From Cycas panzhihuaensis (lineage: Eukaryota; Cycadophyta): a stretch of DNA of 64,000 nucleotides. Shown here piece by piece: positions 10,711-21,749 of this stretch. The position numbers and the translations under genes are program-made. Position 1 is the stretch's first letter. Each line of letters begins with the position of its first letter. The notes beneath the pieces are model-generated. The model saw only the letters and a program-made list of their open reading frames with translations, made no database searches and had not been told where the DNA came from. The stretch is taken from assembly GCA_023213395.1 (NCBI GenBank), contig CM041465.1, positions 154,077,741 through 154,141,740 on the forward strand. The letters are read 5' to 3'.

Positions 10711-13379
10711 TGTTTCCCAGCTTTTGGGAATGGATACGGGGTGGTCGACTCAGGTAAGTGCAGGTATACTTCTCACCTTATCATGGCTTTCTTTTGAGTT
10801 GAGTGTATGTTTGCATGTTATGATCTCGTAGATGATCTTGTCATCATCTACACTTATTTAGCCTATGATAACTATAGTGGGGGCACATTCCTAGCGAGTG
10901 TGGCACCCCAGTGGCCCTACTCACCTCAGGACCCATTTGGCTCATGTCACCCCTGCCCGTGTGATGACTCATCATTCTTTGGTTGACTTATCACATCTTT
11001 TGAGACCTATTTTTGCTCTTCTTAACTCATTTGTTGGCTTGTCTGCCCCTGGGTAGGTGTCTCAACCCCTGATTAGCCTCTTTTGTTATTGGCCCATAGC
11101 CCAGGTTGGCTGTCTGGGCTAGATTTAGCCCCTGGTCACATACCGCAGTAAAATTCATGGTACCGCCACAAATTATGTGGTAGAGCGAAATTTACGGTGA
11201 GGCGACTGTCTCAGATTGTTTCTTAAAAACTAACTCACTGACTTACTGCCAACTACACCCTAATCACTTATTTAGGGTTTAGGCTGGGTAATTAAGTCCT
11301 CTCCAAGTCACTTTTAAGATCTTTTACTTATTTTTTGAATTCTTCTCAAGGAAAAATGCCATGTGCTCTACTGTTCCCGCTGCTCTACTACTGCTACAAA
11401 ACCTGCACCTCTCCTCCAGCGCCCAACTCTCCTTTGGTATGGCTAGGACATCTTCCCAGCCCTTCACACGCCTTGGAGAGGGTCCCTTTGGAGAGATCTT
11501 AGCATTTCTTTACTTAGGCAACCATCAAGCATCCTCAAAGTGCAGGTGTTTCCTTCCAACTCATTAGCAGGGGTTCCAAACATGTTGTTCCATAGCTCTT
11601 TGGTATATTTCTCAGCCTTCTTTTAGTAGCTCTTCACTGAGGCAAAGGCCTCCCTTATCCTTCTTAGGTATTCATTGGTTTAAGTTACTTTCTTGGGCAA
11701 TTTATGCCCTATTTTGCTTGTCATTTCTAGCTCCCATTACTTTGATCTTTGAAGGTTACTCTTGCCTTATTTTGGGCTGTCTTGTTTCGGCCATTAAAGC
11801 CTCCTTTCCTGCATTTCTTGCCCAAGATAGTGGCAAAGAGGGATTACATAGGGTTTGGGTGAGAGCTAGGTGGATTCTGCACCACCTTCCATGCTCCTCA
11901 AGTGGCTCTTTGCCCCCCAAACCTTCCCTTTTGCCCCGTGCTGCTCTTGGCAATCAAACAAGGGTTTGTTAGGCCATTTTTAGCCACTGAAATTAGCGTT
12001 GTCACTTGTTGCAGCACTGGTTTGAGGGCTTGCACCTTGATCTGGGCAACTCACATAAGCCCCGGCTACTCGTCCCTTGCTCAACTTCTTCCCCGGCAAT
12101 CCGGTTTGCTTCCCATAGCACCCTGGCTTGCTGTAGATCCTCTTGGGCTCTTTTTAACTCTTGTTGCCTTGATTTTTAACCTTCTTACATAGCCTTACCC
12201 TCGCTGCCCCGTGGCTTCTTGAGGGAGAGTAGGGTTATTCCTTGTGGGAGGTGGGCCACACCAAGGCTTACTGGGTCACTTATCTTTCACCTTGGTTATT
12301 TTCCATTATAGTTTATCATTGTAATATTGAACACTAACTTGCATGTATTTAAGTTTAGGCTTGTCTCATATGTACATGTATTGTTAGGATTCTTTATTGT
12401 ATGCTAGCACCCTTTCTCCGGAAAGGGGGATATTGCCATTTACTTACAGGTATTTGGAAGAAACAAAGGATCCATTCCTCTTTCCTCCTTCGTGGGTAAG
12501 TGCTTCCATTTATGTTTTACTTTCGTATTTCATTTGTTGCTAGCATTTTGATCATTTCCTTTCCTTTCTTGGTACTTTAGTACTATTTTCGGGGAAGGTA
12601 AGGGAGCCCCACATTCTGGTCTACCATAACCCTTCACGCCCGCCGTGCCTTGTGGAGCAACTTCGAGTGCTTCGTGGGAACACCGTCGCTTCGTTATGCC
12701 TCCATTCCAGGTACATACTCTTGCTCTACTTCCATTTCTCTTTTTCTTTCGCGTTTTGGTGCAATAGTAATTAGCTCATCGGAAAGAGAAAGGGAAATCA
12801 ACCTCTGTTTTAGTTTATACTTTGTTTACTTTATCGCTTGTATTTTATTTGCTATAGGAAAAGGTCTTAGGAAGACTTCCCCTTCACCTTTTCCCCCTTT
12901 TTTGCCTTTTAAACTTCCCTCTTACTTCGTCCACTTGCCTTGCTTAGTTAAGTTCGCTTGCATGCATCGTGACTTTTCCTCTTAGTTATTTCCTTTGTGC
13001 TCCCTCTCAGTTTTACGCTTGATAGGATAGCAAAGCGGATCCCATTCGTAGGCCATTCATTTGCCTACCTTTTCTCATTTCCCGTTGCTCTAGGGAAACC
13101 CTTGAAAGGTTCTCTCCTTCTCCTTCTATCCATCCAGGGATGGGAGGATCCTTCCCTTAGGTCAACCTAGGCTAACCCTATGCCTCTCCTCTTCTTGTTT
13201 GAAGTGGGGAACCAATTCTAGGTAGCTAGAGTCCATTTGCAGGTCCCAAACTTGCGCTCCAGGACACAGGATGCCCTACGTGGTATTTGCCCTACTTGTA
13301 GGTCTTTTCTCAATTGTGCTATCAACCACTCTTATCATTCCTACTTAGTTAGGTAGTTATCCCATAGATGCACATCCAG
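10711..13379 (+). repeat. Candidate 3' LTR of the Tat element, probably truncated
   Basis: It starts TGTTTCCCAG after a polypurine run and contains no recognised coding domain up to the compositional break at 13,379. Tat LTRs can be several kilobases long, so 2.7 kb is possible. The 5' LTR is outside the window, so identity cannot be checked, and no terminal CA or target duplication can be assigned at the right. Short ORFs in it (for example 11,902-12,192 and 12,650-12,985) resemble nothing I know. Confidence 0.35.
11143..11197. repeat. Two-level hairpin
   Basis: Outer arms GTAAAATTC (11,148-11,156) and GAAATTTAC (11,187-11,195) pair with one mismatch. Inner arms CCACA (11,166-11,170) and TGTGG (11,176-11,180) pair perfectly around AATTA. 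It contains GGTACCGC, also the centre of the first palindrome at 8,814. Confidence 0.65.
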
Positions 13380-14200
13380 ACTCCTAAAACCTTATAACAT
13401 CTCTACAACTATCAATTTTACTCGACATATTAAAGAAAAAAATAAGGCATCTTAACCCCTCGCACAAAAATTCCTAGAAAAGTTACCATAATTTTAGGTT
13501 CCCCGTATGCGACGAATAACTTTCCAAGAGATGGATGAGAAACAATTAAAAGGGTTATGTTTTCATTGTAACGAAAAGTGTAATAAAAACTACAAGTGTC
13601 CTAAATATCACTTATTCATAATTGTGGGTGTCCAAGATGATGATCCAGTAGAGGAAGCATCATTAGAGCTAGAAAATAATGATTGCCACCTGCCTAAGGA
13701 GGAAGAAGAAGATATTGCTACTATCTTTATGCATGCCTTTACTAGAATCGTAGCCCCACAAACACTCATTGGGTACATTAAGAAAAGGAAGGTGGTTATC
13801 CTCATAGATTCTGGAAGCACCAATAATTTTATTAATCGAAAACGTACTGAAGAACTCAGTTATTTTCCATATCCTATCAAACATTTCTAGGTTATGGTGG
13901 CTAATGAAGGGACACTCTCTTGTGGGGAAAAATGTTATAATATCAAGTTATAAATGGGTGACTATCACCTCTTCACTTCCATGTATGTCATTCATGGTAG
14001 AGGAGTTGATGTTGTATTAGGGTTATAATGGCTCAAATCACTAGGGGTCATTCAACTAAATATGTAAGAGCTTTTCATGTAATTTACTTCTAAAGGAATT
14101 GACTATTAATTAAATGGTATCATTCCTCCTCCAACCCAAATTATTAGCTCACACTATCTATAGAGGCTTATTAAAAGGGGTGGTATAGGAATTGCTACCA
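13379..14200 (+). pseudogene. Chromovirus A copy 1: gag C-terminus and protease
   Basis: The gag zinc knuckle is at about 13,555-13,600 (LCFHCNEKCNKNYKC). The canonical His is Tyr here but His in copy 2 (NKNHKC), a C-to-T change. Protease starts at about 13,735: PQTLIGYIKKRKVVILIDSG has the catalytic D-S-G at about 13,807-13,815, followed by STNNFINRK. The frame is open from 13,507 to 13,888 and broken after that. Beyond 13,890 the matching text (VMVANEG, then a GVDVVLG-like flap partner at about 14,008) is still visible between stops. Protease active-site residues are intact in this copy. Confidence 0.8.
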
Positions 14201-14379
14201 AATATTATGCTCTAGAAGGTCAGGAACTTCTAACAGAAGGGGACATTCTCCAAGATGACGGTATAACAAATGACTTAAAATTGGTACTTCACTACCACAA
14301 CTAGGTCTTCTAGGACATTTTTCAAAGTCTTCCCCTAATATGTGACCAAGATCATAGTATTGACGTAATAGATGGAAGC

Positions 14380-15060
14380 AATCCTCTTTGCATTCGACCA
14401 TATTAGTATCACTACTAGTAAAAGAATGAAATTGAATGACTAGTTCAAGAGCTCCTTAATGCTAGTACTATTAGGGAAAGTAAAAGCATTTTTTCTATCC
14501 TAGTGATTTTAGTAAGAAAAAATGATGGCTCATTTCACATGTGCTTAGACTACCATGATCTCAATAAGATAATCATCAAGGATAAATTTCTTATACCAGT
14601 CATTGATGAACTCTTGGATGAACTCCACAGAGCAACATTCTTCATATCATTGGACTTGTAGTTAGGATTCCATCAAATTAGTATCAAGGCCGAGGATATT
14701 CATAAAATTGTATTTCATACACATGAAGGATATTATGATTTTTTAGTCATGCCTTTGGCTTCACTAATTCCCCATCTACATTTTAAGGACTCATGAATAA
14801 ACACTTTTGGCTTTACTTAAGGAAGTTCATGTTAGTCTTTTTTGATGACATTCTGATCTTCAATTGTAAATGGGAAGACCATCTTCAACATGTTGATAAA
14901 GCATTACAGGTACTTACAGATAACTAACTTTATGCTAGAAATTAAAATGTCAATTTGGGTAAACATAAATAGAATATTTGGGCCATATTATCTCTCAAAA
15001 AGGACTTAAGGTGAATCCTAAGAAAATTGCAGTTATCACAAATTGGCCTAAACCTAAAAC
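14380..15060 (+). pseudogene. Chromovirus A copy 1: reverse transcriptase
   Basis: RT motifs on the plus strand: VILVRKNDGSFHMCLDYHDL at about 14,505-14,565, a PVIDELLDELHRATFF segment at about 14,598-14,645, SLDL-stop-LGFHQI at about 14,650-14,680, and the catalytic box FFDDILIF with Asp codons at 14,844-14,849. The catalytic pair is intact, unlike copy 2. A frame change occurs near 14,755 (PLAS / TNSPS) and stops are scattered. GLCGFLGT-like text at about 15,070 leads into the RNase H connection. Confidence 0.8.
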
Positions 15061-15680
15061 CATCAAGGGCCTTTGTGGATTCTTAGGAACCATAAGGTAT
15101 TATTGAAAGTTTATTTAGGGCTATGCAAGAATTGCTTTCCCTTTAATTAACTTGTTAAAAAAGGATTCCTTTCATTGGAATGATAAGGCCTCTAAAGCAT
15201 TTGAACACTTAAAGGTTGCTTTAACTACTACACTAGTCCTTGCAATACCGTACTTTACAAAGACCTTCACCATTGAGTGTGATGCATCAAGAAAAGGCAT
15301 TGGAGCAATCTTAATGCAAGAAGAGAAACCTTTGGCCTTTGAAAGTCATCAACTTACATCCAAGGAACAAGTCAAATCCATCTATGAGAAGGAGATGTTA
15401 GAAATTCTCCATACAGTTAGGAAATAACAATAATATTTATTGGGAATATATTTCCAAATAAAAATAGACCATGATAGTTTAAAATATTTCGTAGCTCAAA
15501 GGATGGCATCTGAGGAACAACAAAAATGGGTCACCAAAATGTAAGCTTTTGACTTTGAAATCATATATAAAAAGGGTAAGGATAATAAAGTTATTAATAT
15601 TTTATCTTGTAAGGAGGAAGACTCTACACTATATTTATCACCACAGTTAATCCTACTTAGATAGTAGTCTCTAAGTAAGA
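15061..15680 (+). pseudogene. Chromovirus A copy 1: RNase H
   Basis: The open stretch 15,152-15,427 contains FHWNDKASKAFEHLK, FTIECDASRKGIGAILMQEE (catalytic Asp in CDAS) and SKEQVKSIYEKEMLEILHTV (catalytic Glu in EKEM). After TAA at 15,425 the frame continues with a DHDSLKYFVAQRM segment (about 15,468-15,505) and FEIIYKKGKDNKV at about 15,555-15,595. This is a standard gypsy RNase H followed by the tether that precedes integrase. At 15,497 this copy keeps CAA where copy 2 has TAA. Confidence 0.82.
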
Positions 15681-15789
15681 ATGGGATCAAGACCTCTTTA
15701 CAAAGTAGATCATTCAAGACCTTCAAGCTAGGGTAGGGTATTCAACCCATTATACATGGTCTGTAAATATTCTCTAGTACAAGAACCTT

Positions 15790-15825
15790 AGATATATATC
15801 TATATATATATATATATATATATAT
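15790..15825. repeat. (TA)n microsatellite inside pol
   Basis: A TA run with one C interruption sits between RNase H and integrase. The homologous place in copy 2 (about 32,503-32,522) has a shorter TA run. Confidence 0.9.
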
Positions 15826-15829
15826 GCCC

Positions 15830-16900
15830 TCACTTTACCCTCATGGAGAAAAGTTTACATGATGCATATGCCTCTCCAATAGTAGGTCACTCGAGGTTCT
15901 TAGAATAATATTTCTTTTAGAAGGGATAAAAAGGAGATGTAAAGAGATATATTTCCTCATGTAAAATTTATCAATGACATAAGATAGAAACAATAAAGTC
16001 TCCAAGATTACTGTAACCCCTTCCTATACCAAATCAACGATGGGAAGAAATTTATATGGACTTCATCATGGGTTTGCCTAAGTTAGAAGGAAAAGATGTT
16101 ATAATGGTTGTTGTTGATAAGCTAACTAAATATGCTCATTTTTGTGGTATTCAAGCCACATATAAGGTAAAGCAAATCACCAAGATCTTTTTAAAAGATA
16201 TACACAGGTTGCATGGGATGCCCAAATGCATAGTCAGTGATGAGGATCCCAAGTTTACCAACAACTTCTAGATAGAACTCTTCAATCTACTTGGTACGAA
16301 ACTGATAATGAGCTCATCCTACCATCCATAAATAGATGGTCAAACTGTGGTGGTCAATAAGTTCCTTGAAGTATACCTTCATTATTATGCTTTAGATAAG
16401 CAGGGCCAGTGGTATCATTAGCTTCCTTTAGTAGAATGGTGATATAATACAACCTATCATGCATCAACAGGAATGACTCTATTCTAAGCATTATATGGCT
16501 ATTAACCACCCACACTTAAGAATTATGCCATAATCAGTTCTAAGGTTTAAGCAGACGAGGATGACATCCTATAAACAACACATATTCTTAAGCTACTTAA
16601 GGAAAATCTAAATCTTATACAAAATCAAATGAAATAATAGGCAGATAAAGGGTAAACTGAATGGGCAGTTCAACTCGTTGACTGGATTTACTTACGGTTG
16701 CAATCATATAAGTAAGCATCTCTCAAATAGGATGGGCAATATAAATTATAACCTCGATTTTATGGGCCTAACAAAATTCTTAAGAAGATTGGTGAAGTTA
16801 CATATGCCTCAGACTTACTACCACTATCAAGGATCCATAATGTCTTTCATATTTTATGTCTCAAGATGGTAATTGGACAGCAAGTATAAGCTTAAATAGA
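15830..16900 (+). pseudogene. Chromovirus A copy 1: integrase
   Basis: A zinc-domain remnant (ASPIVGHSRFLEQYFF) is at about 15,874-15,922. The catalytic core is open at 16,056-16,271: MDFIMGLPKLEGKDVIMVVV carries the first Asp, and VSDEDPKF the second (16,239-16,241). The Glu position exactly 36 codons on (16,347-16,349) is GTG, Val, where copy 2 keeps GAG. So this copy lost the catalytic Glu. Stops follow at 16,270 and later, for example TAG at 16,419 where copy 2 has TGG. Text such as YHASTGMT and the GPNKILKK-like C-terminal domain remain recognisable to about 16,870. Confidence 0.85.
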
Positions 16901-16912
16901 ATTACCTATCTT

Positions 16913-17100
16913 AAATGAGGAGGGGTGCCTTCAACTCATTCTACAATGTATTATCAACTAAAGAATTTGACATCTACGATCCAGGCAAATCATTAAGTAT
17001 CTCATCAAATGGAAACAACTTTCACAAGAAGATTCAACTTGAGAGAATGAGTAATTTGTCCAAGAGAATCCTTAGATCACCAAGCTTTAAGGGCAAAGCC
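16913..17100 (+). pseudogene. Chromovirus A copy 1: chromodomain
   Basis: A C-terminal chromodomain that in chromoviruses steers integration toward methylated-histone chromatin. In the frame starting TTAAATGAG it reads LRSRQIIKYLIKWKQLSQED followed by ST and a stop where the conserved Trp of the S/A-T-W-E motif should be (TGG to TGA), then ENE-stop-FVQENP. The core Y-L-I-K-W-K and E-D-S-T are clear. The same domain with the same Trp-to-stop change is in copy 2, so that stop predates the duplication. The longer open frame over this stretch (16,915-17,124) is a shadow in another frame. Confidence 0.75.
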
Positions 17101-17118
17101 TTTTTCACAAGGAGACTT

Positions 17119-17568
<450 letters not shown>

Positions 17569-18873
17569 TATAGAGAAACATCCTTTTCTTCTATACAAAC
17601 TTTTTTATTGAAAAATATGAAATCTTTCTAACCATGAGGTTTATGGATATAAATAGCTGCAAATCTTGTTAATACTACAAACCATATCCAAACTAGAGAG
17701 TAGAAACTCATAAATAAAGCTTATCATGGACATCATTTTCTAGCCATTTAAATAAAAAGGCATTTTGTAAAGGAAGGTCATATTTATCTTAAAATGGCCC
17801 CCATGCTAATAGATGTCTGAAAAGTAAATCAAGAAAATGCTTAACTAATGTCACACTCTTTTGTGTGAACACTTGGCGTAGTGGGTCTACTAGTGTAAAA
17901 TATTTGTTACTCCTAACTAGTAATTAAGACTATTACATGACAACTTGGTAATAGGTGGAAATGGTTAAACTAACATTTTACTAAGGAAGCTTTGATGATT
18001 AATGTTAACCATTAACTGTTTTATGTAAGTCACTTATAAAATCTCACCTTTATGATCATTCTAACTGACTTTTTCCTTGAAATGTATTCTTGTTTCATTT
18101 TACCAATAGAAATTGAGGTTATTTTTTCTACCCATTATATCTTATACAAAGGGGCCTCTCTTACCTATTTAAGGCCAACTTATTCTAAAGGGTAGTTGTT
18201 GAGTTTTGTTACTTTTCAAGAGGTTGTACTTTAGTACCTCACTTTTTTGGTCATTTATGCTCTCTTGGTGAACTTATGAGTTCATCCTTTATAATTTATC
18301 TTTATATTTTAAGCTATTATAAAGTATTATCATATTACCTAATATTTATATGTTTGTAATTAAGTAGATAATTATTGGAGTACGCCCATTCTAAGTGGTA
18401 TCTGAGTGAGGTAGTAGATCCAATAGACGTGACCAAACAAATCAAAGTAAGTGGAAGAAAAAGGAAAATTTCACTTTCCCTTAGTGAATCTCTTAAGTCT
18501 TTCCTTTTATAATCTATTTTATTCATTTTATTTGGTTTTGTTATTCATAGATTAATTACAACTGGATAACAAGAGTCAAGTCCCACCCATCCTTTCTCCT
18601 AGTGACTAAGTAGAGACCTTTCACTGGGGATCTTTAAATATTATGGTGATATATTGTTCTAGGCTAAGCATGCATGGGTATATACCCATACATGAAGCAA
18701 AATAGATCACATCACTTATATAAGCTTTAGATAGAAGTTGACTATAGATTTGAGCCCCAATGTACGTTTAGGTATATTAGAGGCCATGTAGGCTCCTCCA
18801 CTTTACCTAGATTAGGAGAAACCATTCACCACTTATCCTCTATAGTGCACTAGTTAGTAGTTAGCACAAGAAA
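17569..18873 (+). mobile_element. Element B fragment, copy 1 (LTR end, primer site, leader)
   Basis: Non-coding AT-rich DNA matching 34,230-35,536 closely. At 18,396-18,406 it has TGGTATCTGAG, a decayed initiator-tRNA-Met primer-binding site. DNA to the left therefore looks like the end of a 5' LTR, and DNA to the right the leader of a second LTR element. The leader resembles that of chromovirus A copy 2 at about 28,670-28,955 (shared blocks around TTAGATAGA, AGGCTAAG, TAGTGCACT). A perfect 16-base palindrome (ATGGGTATATACCCAT) is at 18,674-18,689 and is conserved in copy 2. No coding sequence remains in this copy. Confidence 0.65.
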
Positions 18874-18908
18874 CACTTATCCTCTATAGTGCACTAGTTA
18901 GTAGTTAG
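18830..18908 (+). repeat. 35-bp perfect direct repeat at a duplication edge
   Basis: Bases 18,830-18,864 recur unchanged at 18,874-18,908. The first repeat belongs to the duplicated segment (compare 35,493 onward). The second follows exactly where similarity to copy 2 stops. Confidence 0.85.
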
Positions 18909-19214
18909 ACTGAATCTTTAAAACATAATAAATCTAAGCAAAACAAATGCACACAAGATACTAGATTTGGCATGGGAAACCCTCTCGTGTGAAAGCCCAC
19001 CAAAATGATATTATATCATATTTTTATAAATCTTATTGTACTACCATTATAATAGACATTGGATCCATATTTATAGATCCTTAGATGTCCTAAATACTTA
19101 GGTTTAGATCCATTGGCTTATATCACAATATTACATCAATATTATCTATTCATAATTCACCATTTTACATTAGTCAGCATGCAATACTATTCCAATATTA
19201 GGTAGAAACTATGT
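18909..19214. other. Unassigned AT-rich DNA
   Basis: No ORF or family signature recognised. A short GC-containing block at about 18,970-19,005 is not attributable. Confidence 0.4.
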
Positions 19215-19456
19215 TATATTATTTATATAAACAATTGGGTTTCTTAATGGTTGGTTGCTTAATGGATATGAATTTGATTATTGGTTATTAGATGATATAG
19301 GCAACTCTCTCTCCCTCCCTCCCTCCCTCTCCCTCTCTCTCTCTCTCTCTTTAGAGAGAGAGAGAGAGTTACCTATATCGTAAAATAACCAATAATAAAA
19401 TTCATATATGTTAAGCAACCAACCTAAGAAACCTAATTATTTGCATAAATAATATA
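19215..19456. repeat. Foldback: about 115-bp inverted repeat with CT/AG loop
   Basis: The left arm (about 19,215-19,340) contains GGTTTCTTA, GGTTGGTTGCTTAA, GATTATTGGTTATTA, GATATAGGCAAC and a CT-rich run. The right arm (about 19,350-19,456) is its reverse complement with scattered mismatches, ending TTAGAGAG...AACCTAAGAAACC. The arms meet in (CT)n/(AG)n, so the whole folds as one hairpin. It could be a foldback or MITE-like insertion or an inverted duplication. No target duplication was found. Confidence 0.75.
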
Positions 19457-19499
19457 AAAAGGTTTTCCCACTTCAACTCATAGTACCTGTGAAACAAGT

Positions 19500-19854
<355 letters not shown>

Positions 19855-20129
19855 CTTTTTTTTTTTTGATAAAATAAAATTGAATTAAAGTGGGTTTGAA
19901 TCAAGATCCCGTAACCTATTACATCGAAGAGCTTATAAGTTACCAAATCAAAGTTAACCGTGACAACCCCACGGTTTAGGCAAGAGTGCTAGAATGCTGG
20001 GACAAGCCCCACGGCTAGCTACTACGGACCATATCCTTCTCCACTAGAACTAAAAGGACCATAGGAAAATCACACCTCCACACTTGACCCTTCTTGTTCC
20101 TCACCCCTAGTTTGCTAAAAAATTTGTTA

Positions 20130-21749
20130 CTTTATTACCTTCTCTCAAAGTATGTCTTACACAAACATTTGTCAATTCCTTAATGATCTCCTTAGCATCT
20201 TTGATTATGGCCTAGAATCTCCAATCCGGGAGGGCCACTCCTTTTAGCATGTTCAAAACTACCTCTGAATCCCCCTCAATCACCAGTCGTCGAATGTCCC
20301 CTTTGAGAGCTAAGTCTAGGGCTTTAAGCATAGTGTGCATTTCTGCATAGTGGTTCATTTGGTGCTCGTAGTAATCCGCAAAGGCCCAAATGAGGGTGCC
20401 TTTGTTGTCCCTATATGTTCCCCCTCCCTCGGCTTCTCCTGGGTTCCCTTTTGCTACCCCGTCAAAGTTAATTTTGATCTAGGGCTCCTCCGGAGGCATC
20501 CAGCTAGTACATCTGGGCTTTGCCACTACAAATTCAGGCTCTATGCCCCATTTAAGCAAAATCCTATTCTCTGTCAAGGTTGTGTGCTTCTCTTTAACGT
20601 TTCCAATGTTTTCTCTGATATCCGTATAGATTCTATTGAAGGTGGCTATCTGGTCCCTCTCATTTCCCTGGAAAATCCTTCGATTCCTCTCTTTCCAGAT
20701 GTTCCATGCCAGAATCAGAAGTGCACTCTTCTAGATGCAGCTCAAAATATTACTTCTAAATGGGCTTTGCTAAGCAAGCCAAAGGTTAGCTGTCTTTTAT
20801 GAGAATGTCCAGCACACCTCCAATTTCTTGAGCAGCGTCCTCCATACTTCCCTTGTGAAAGGGCACTCTAGGAAGATGTGGTCAATGGATTCCTCCCCTT
20901 TGCAACATAAAACACATCTGTTAGCCAATAGAAAGCCTCGCTTTTGGATGTTATCTACAGTGAGAATTTTGTTCATTAGGCAAGTCCACTAGAAGAGAGC
21001 TATCTTAGGGATGAGAGAGAGCCTCCAAATACCTTCTAGCATTGGGTTTATCTGGTCCCCCCATTTTAGGCATAAGTAGTGGTAACCTTGTTGAACAGTG
21101 TACTCCCCAGTCGAACTGAATGGCCACACAATCGAATCCTGTGAAGGCATTCTAGGGATGTAACTCTTATCTAGAATCCTTTTAATCTTTTTGAGACCCT
21201 CTTGTAGGCTTCCTATGCCTTGGATATCCTCAAAATTCCTCCAGTCCCTACTTCCTTCTCTCCTAGTCCAATAATCTTTTACATATTTGCCATAATGCCT
21301 AACACAAGGACCCATTAAAGGCATCAGGTCTGGGTATTCCTTTAGAGCCTTGTCACAACACCACGTATCTTCCCAAAATCTTATGGAATTGCCATCTCTA
21401 AATCTCTAGTTTAAGCCATCCTTGATAGATTTCCATGCTTTGAGGATACTCCTCCAGATAGTTGAACCAGCCGACGAAACATTATTATCCAAAAGAGAGC
21501 CCCCCTAGATATATTTTCTAGATAGGATCTTCTCCCATAGTCTCTCTCCACCTTTGAGTAATTGCCACCCTAGCTTTGCCCCAAGAGTGACATTGAAGGG
21601 AGAAAGCCTTCTCAGATTGAGACCACTAGCCCATTTTGAGTCTGAGACTTTACTCCAACTCACCAGATGAATCCTGTCCTTACTTTATGTCCCAGACCAA
21701 AGGAATCTTTTCTAGATGGATTCAATAGCATCTAAGATTCTAGGTAGAA
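20130..21749 (-). pseudogene. LINE ORF2 C-terminus: zinc-binding reverse transcriptase domain and RNase H
   Basis: The zf-RVT domain (about 21,110-20,830) has IVWPFSSTGEYTVQQGY, then CVLCCKGEESIDHIFLECPF with Trp nearby, the usual C-x-x-C...H...C pattern. The RNase H domain (about 20,480-20,130) shows INFDGVAKGNPGEAEGG (Asp), HYAEMHTMLKALDLAL (Glu) and VIEGDSEVVLNML (Asp). The final A-D pair of the usual N-x-x-A-D-x-L-A motif reads NKVTNFLAN, so the last Asp is lost. This RVT_3-type RNase H is typical of one branch of plant L1 elements. Stops are scattered. Confidence 0.85.

Larger units (their letters stand above)
1..13379 (+). mobile_element. Ty3/gypsy element, Tat lineage, 5' end outside window
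   Basis: Seen: gag, protease, reverse transcriptase, RNase H and integrase in that order (1-6,087), then an antisense plant-mobile-domain gene, then a second plus-strand RNase H. There is no chromodomain after integrase. The RT block FMDD and the segment LMDGFSGYNQI match the Tat group. The region is visibly richer in G and C than the DNA after 13,379, and that compositional change coincides with the start of the truncated chromovirus copy, so I take 13,379 as the junction. The 5' LTR and the start of gag lie before base 1. Extra and antisense ORFs between pol and the 3' LTR are known in Tat elements. The right limit of the element is inferred, and no target-site duplication can be tested. 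Confidence 0.8.

Noticed and set aside
13135-13379. End of the Tat LTR placed at a CACA just before 13,379
   Set aside because: No second LTR or target duplication is available to test it, and the junction may be a rearrangement point.
20335-20802. 155-codon plus-strand open frame
   Set aside because: It lies opposite the LINE RNase H on the minus strand, which has clear family motifs. The plus frame has none.
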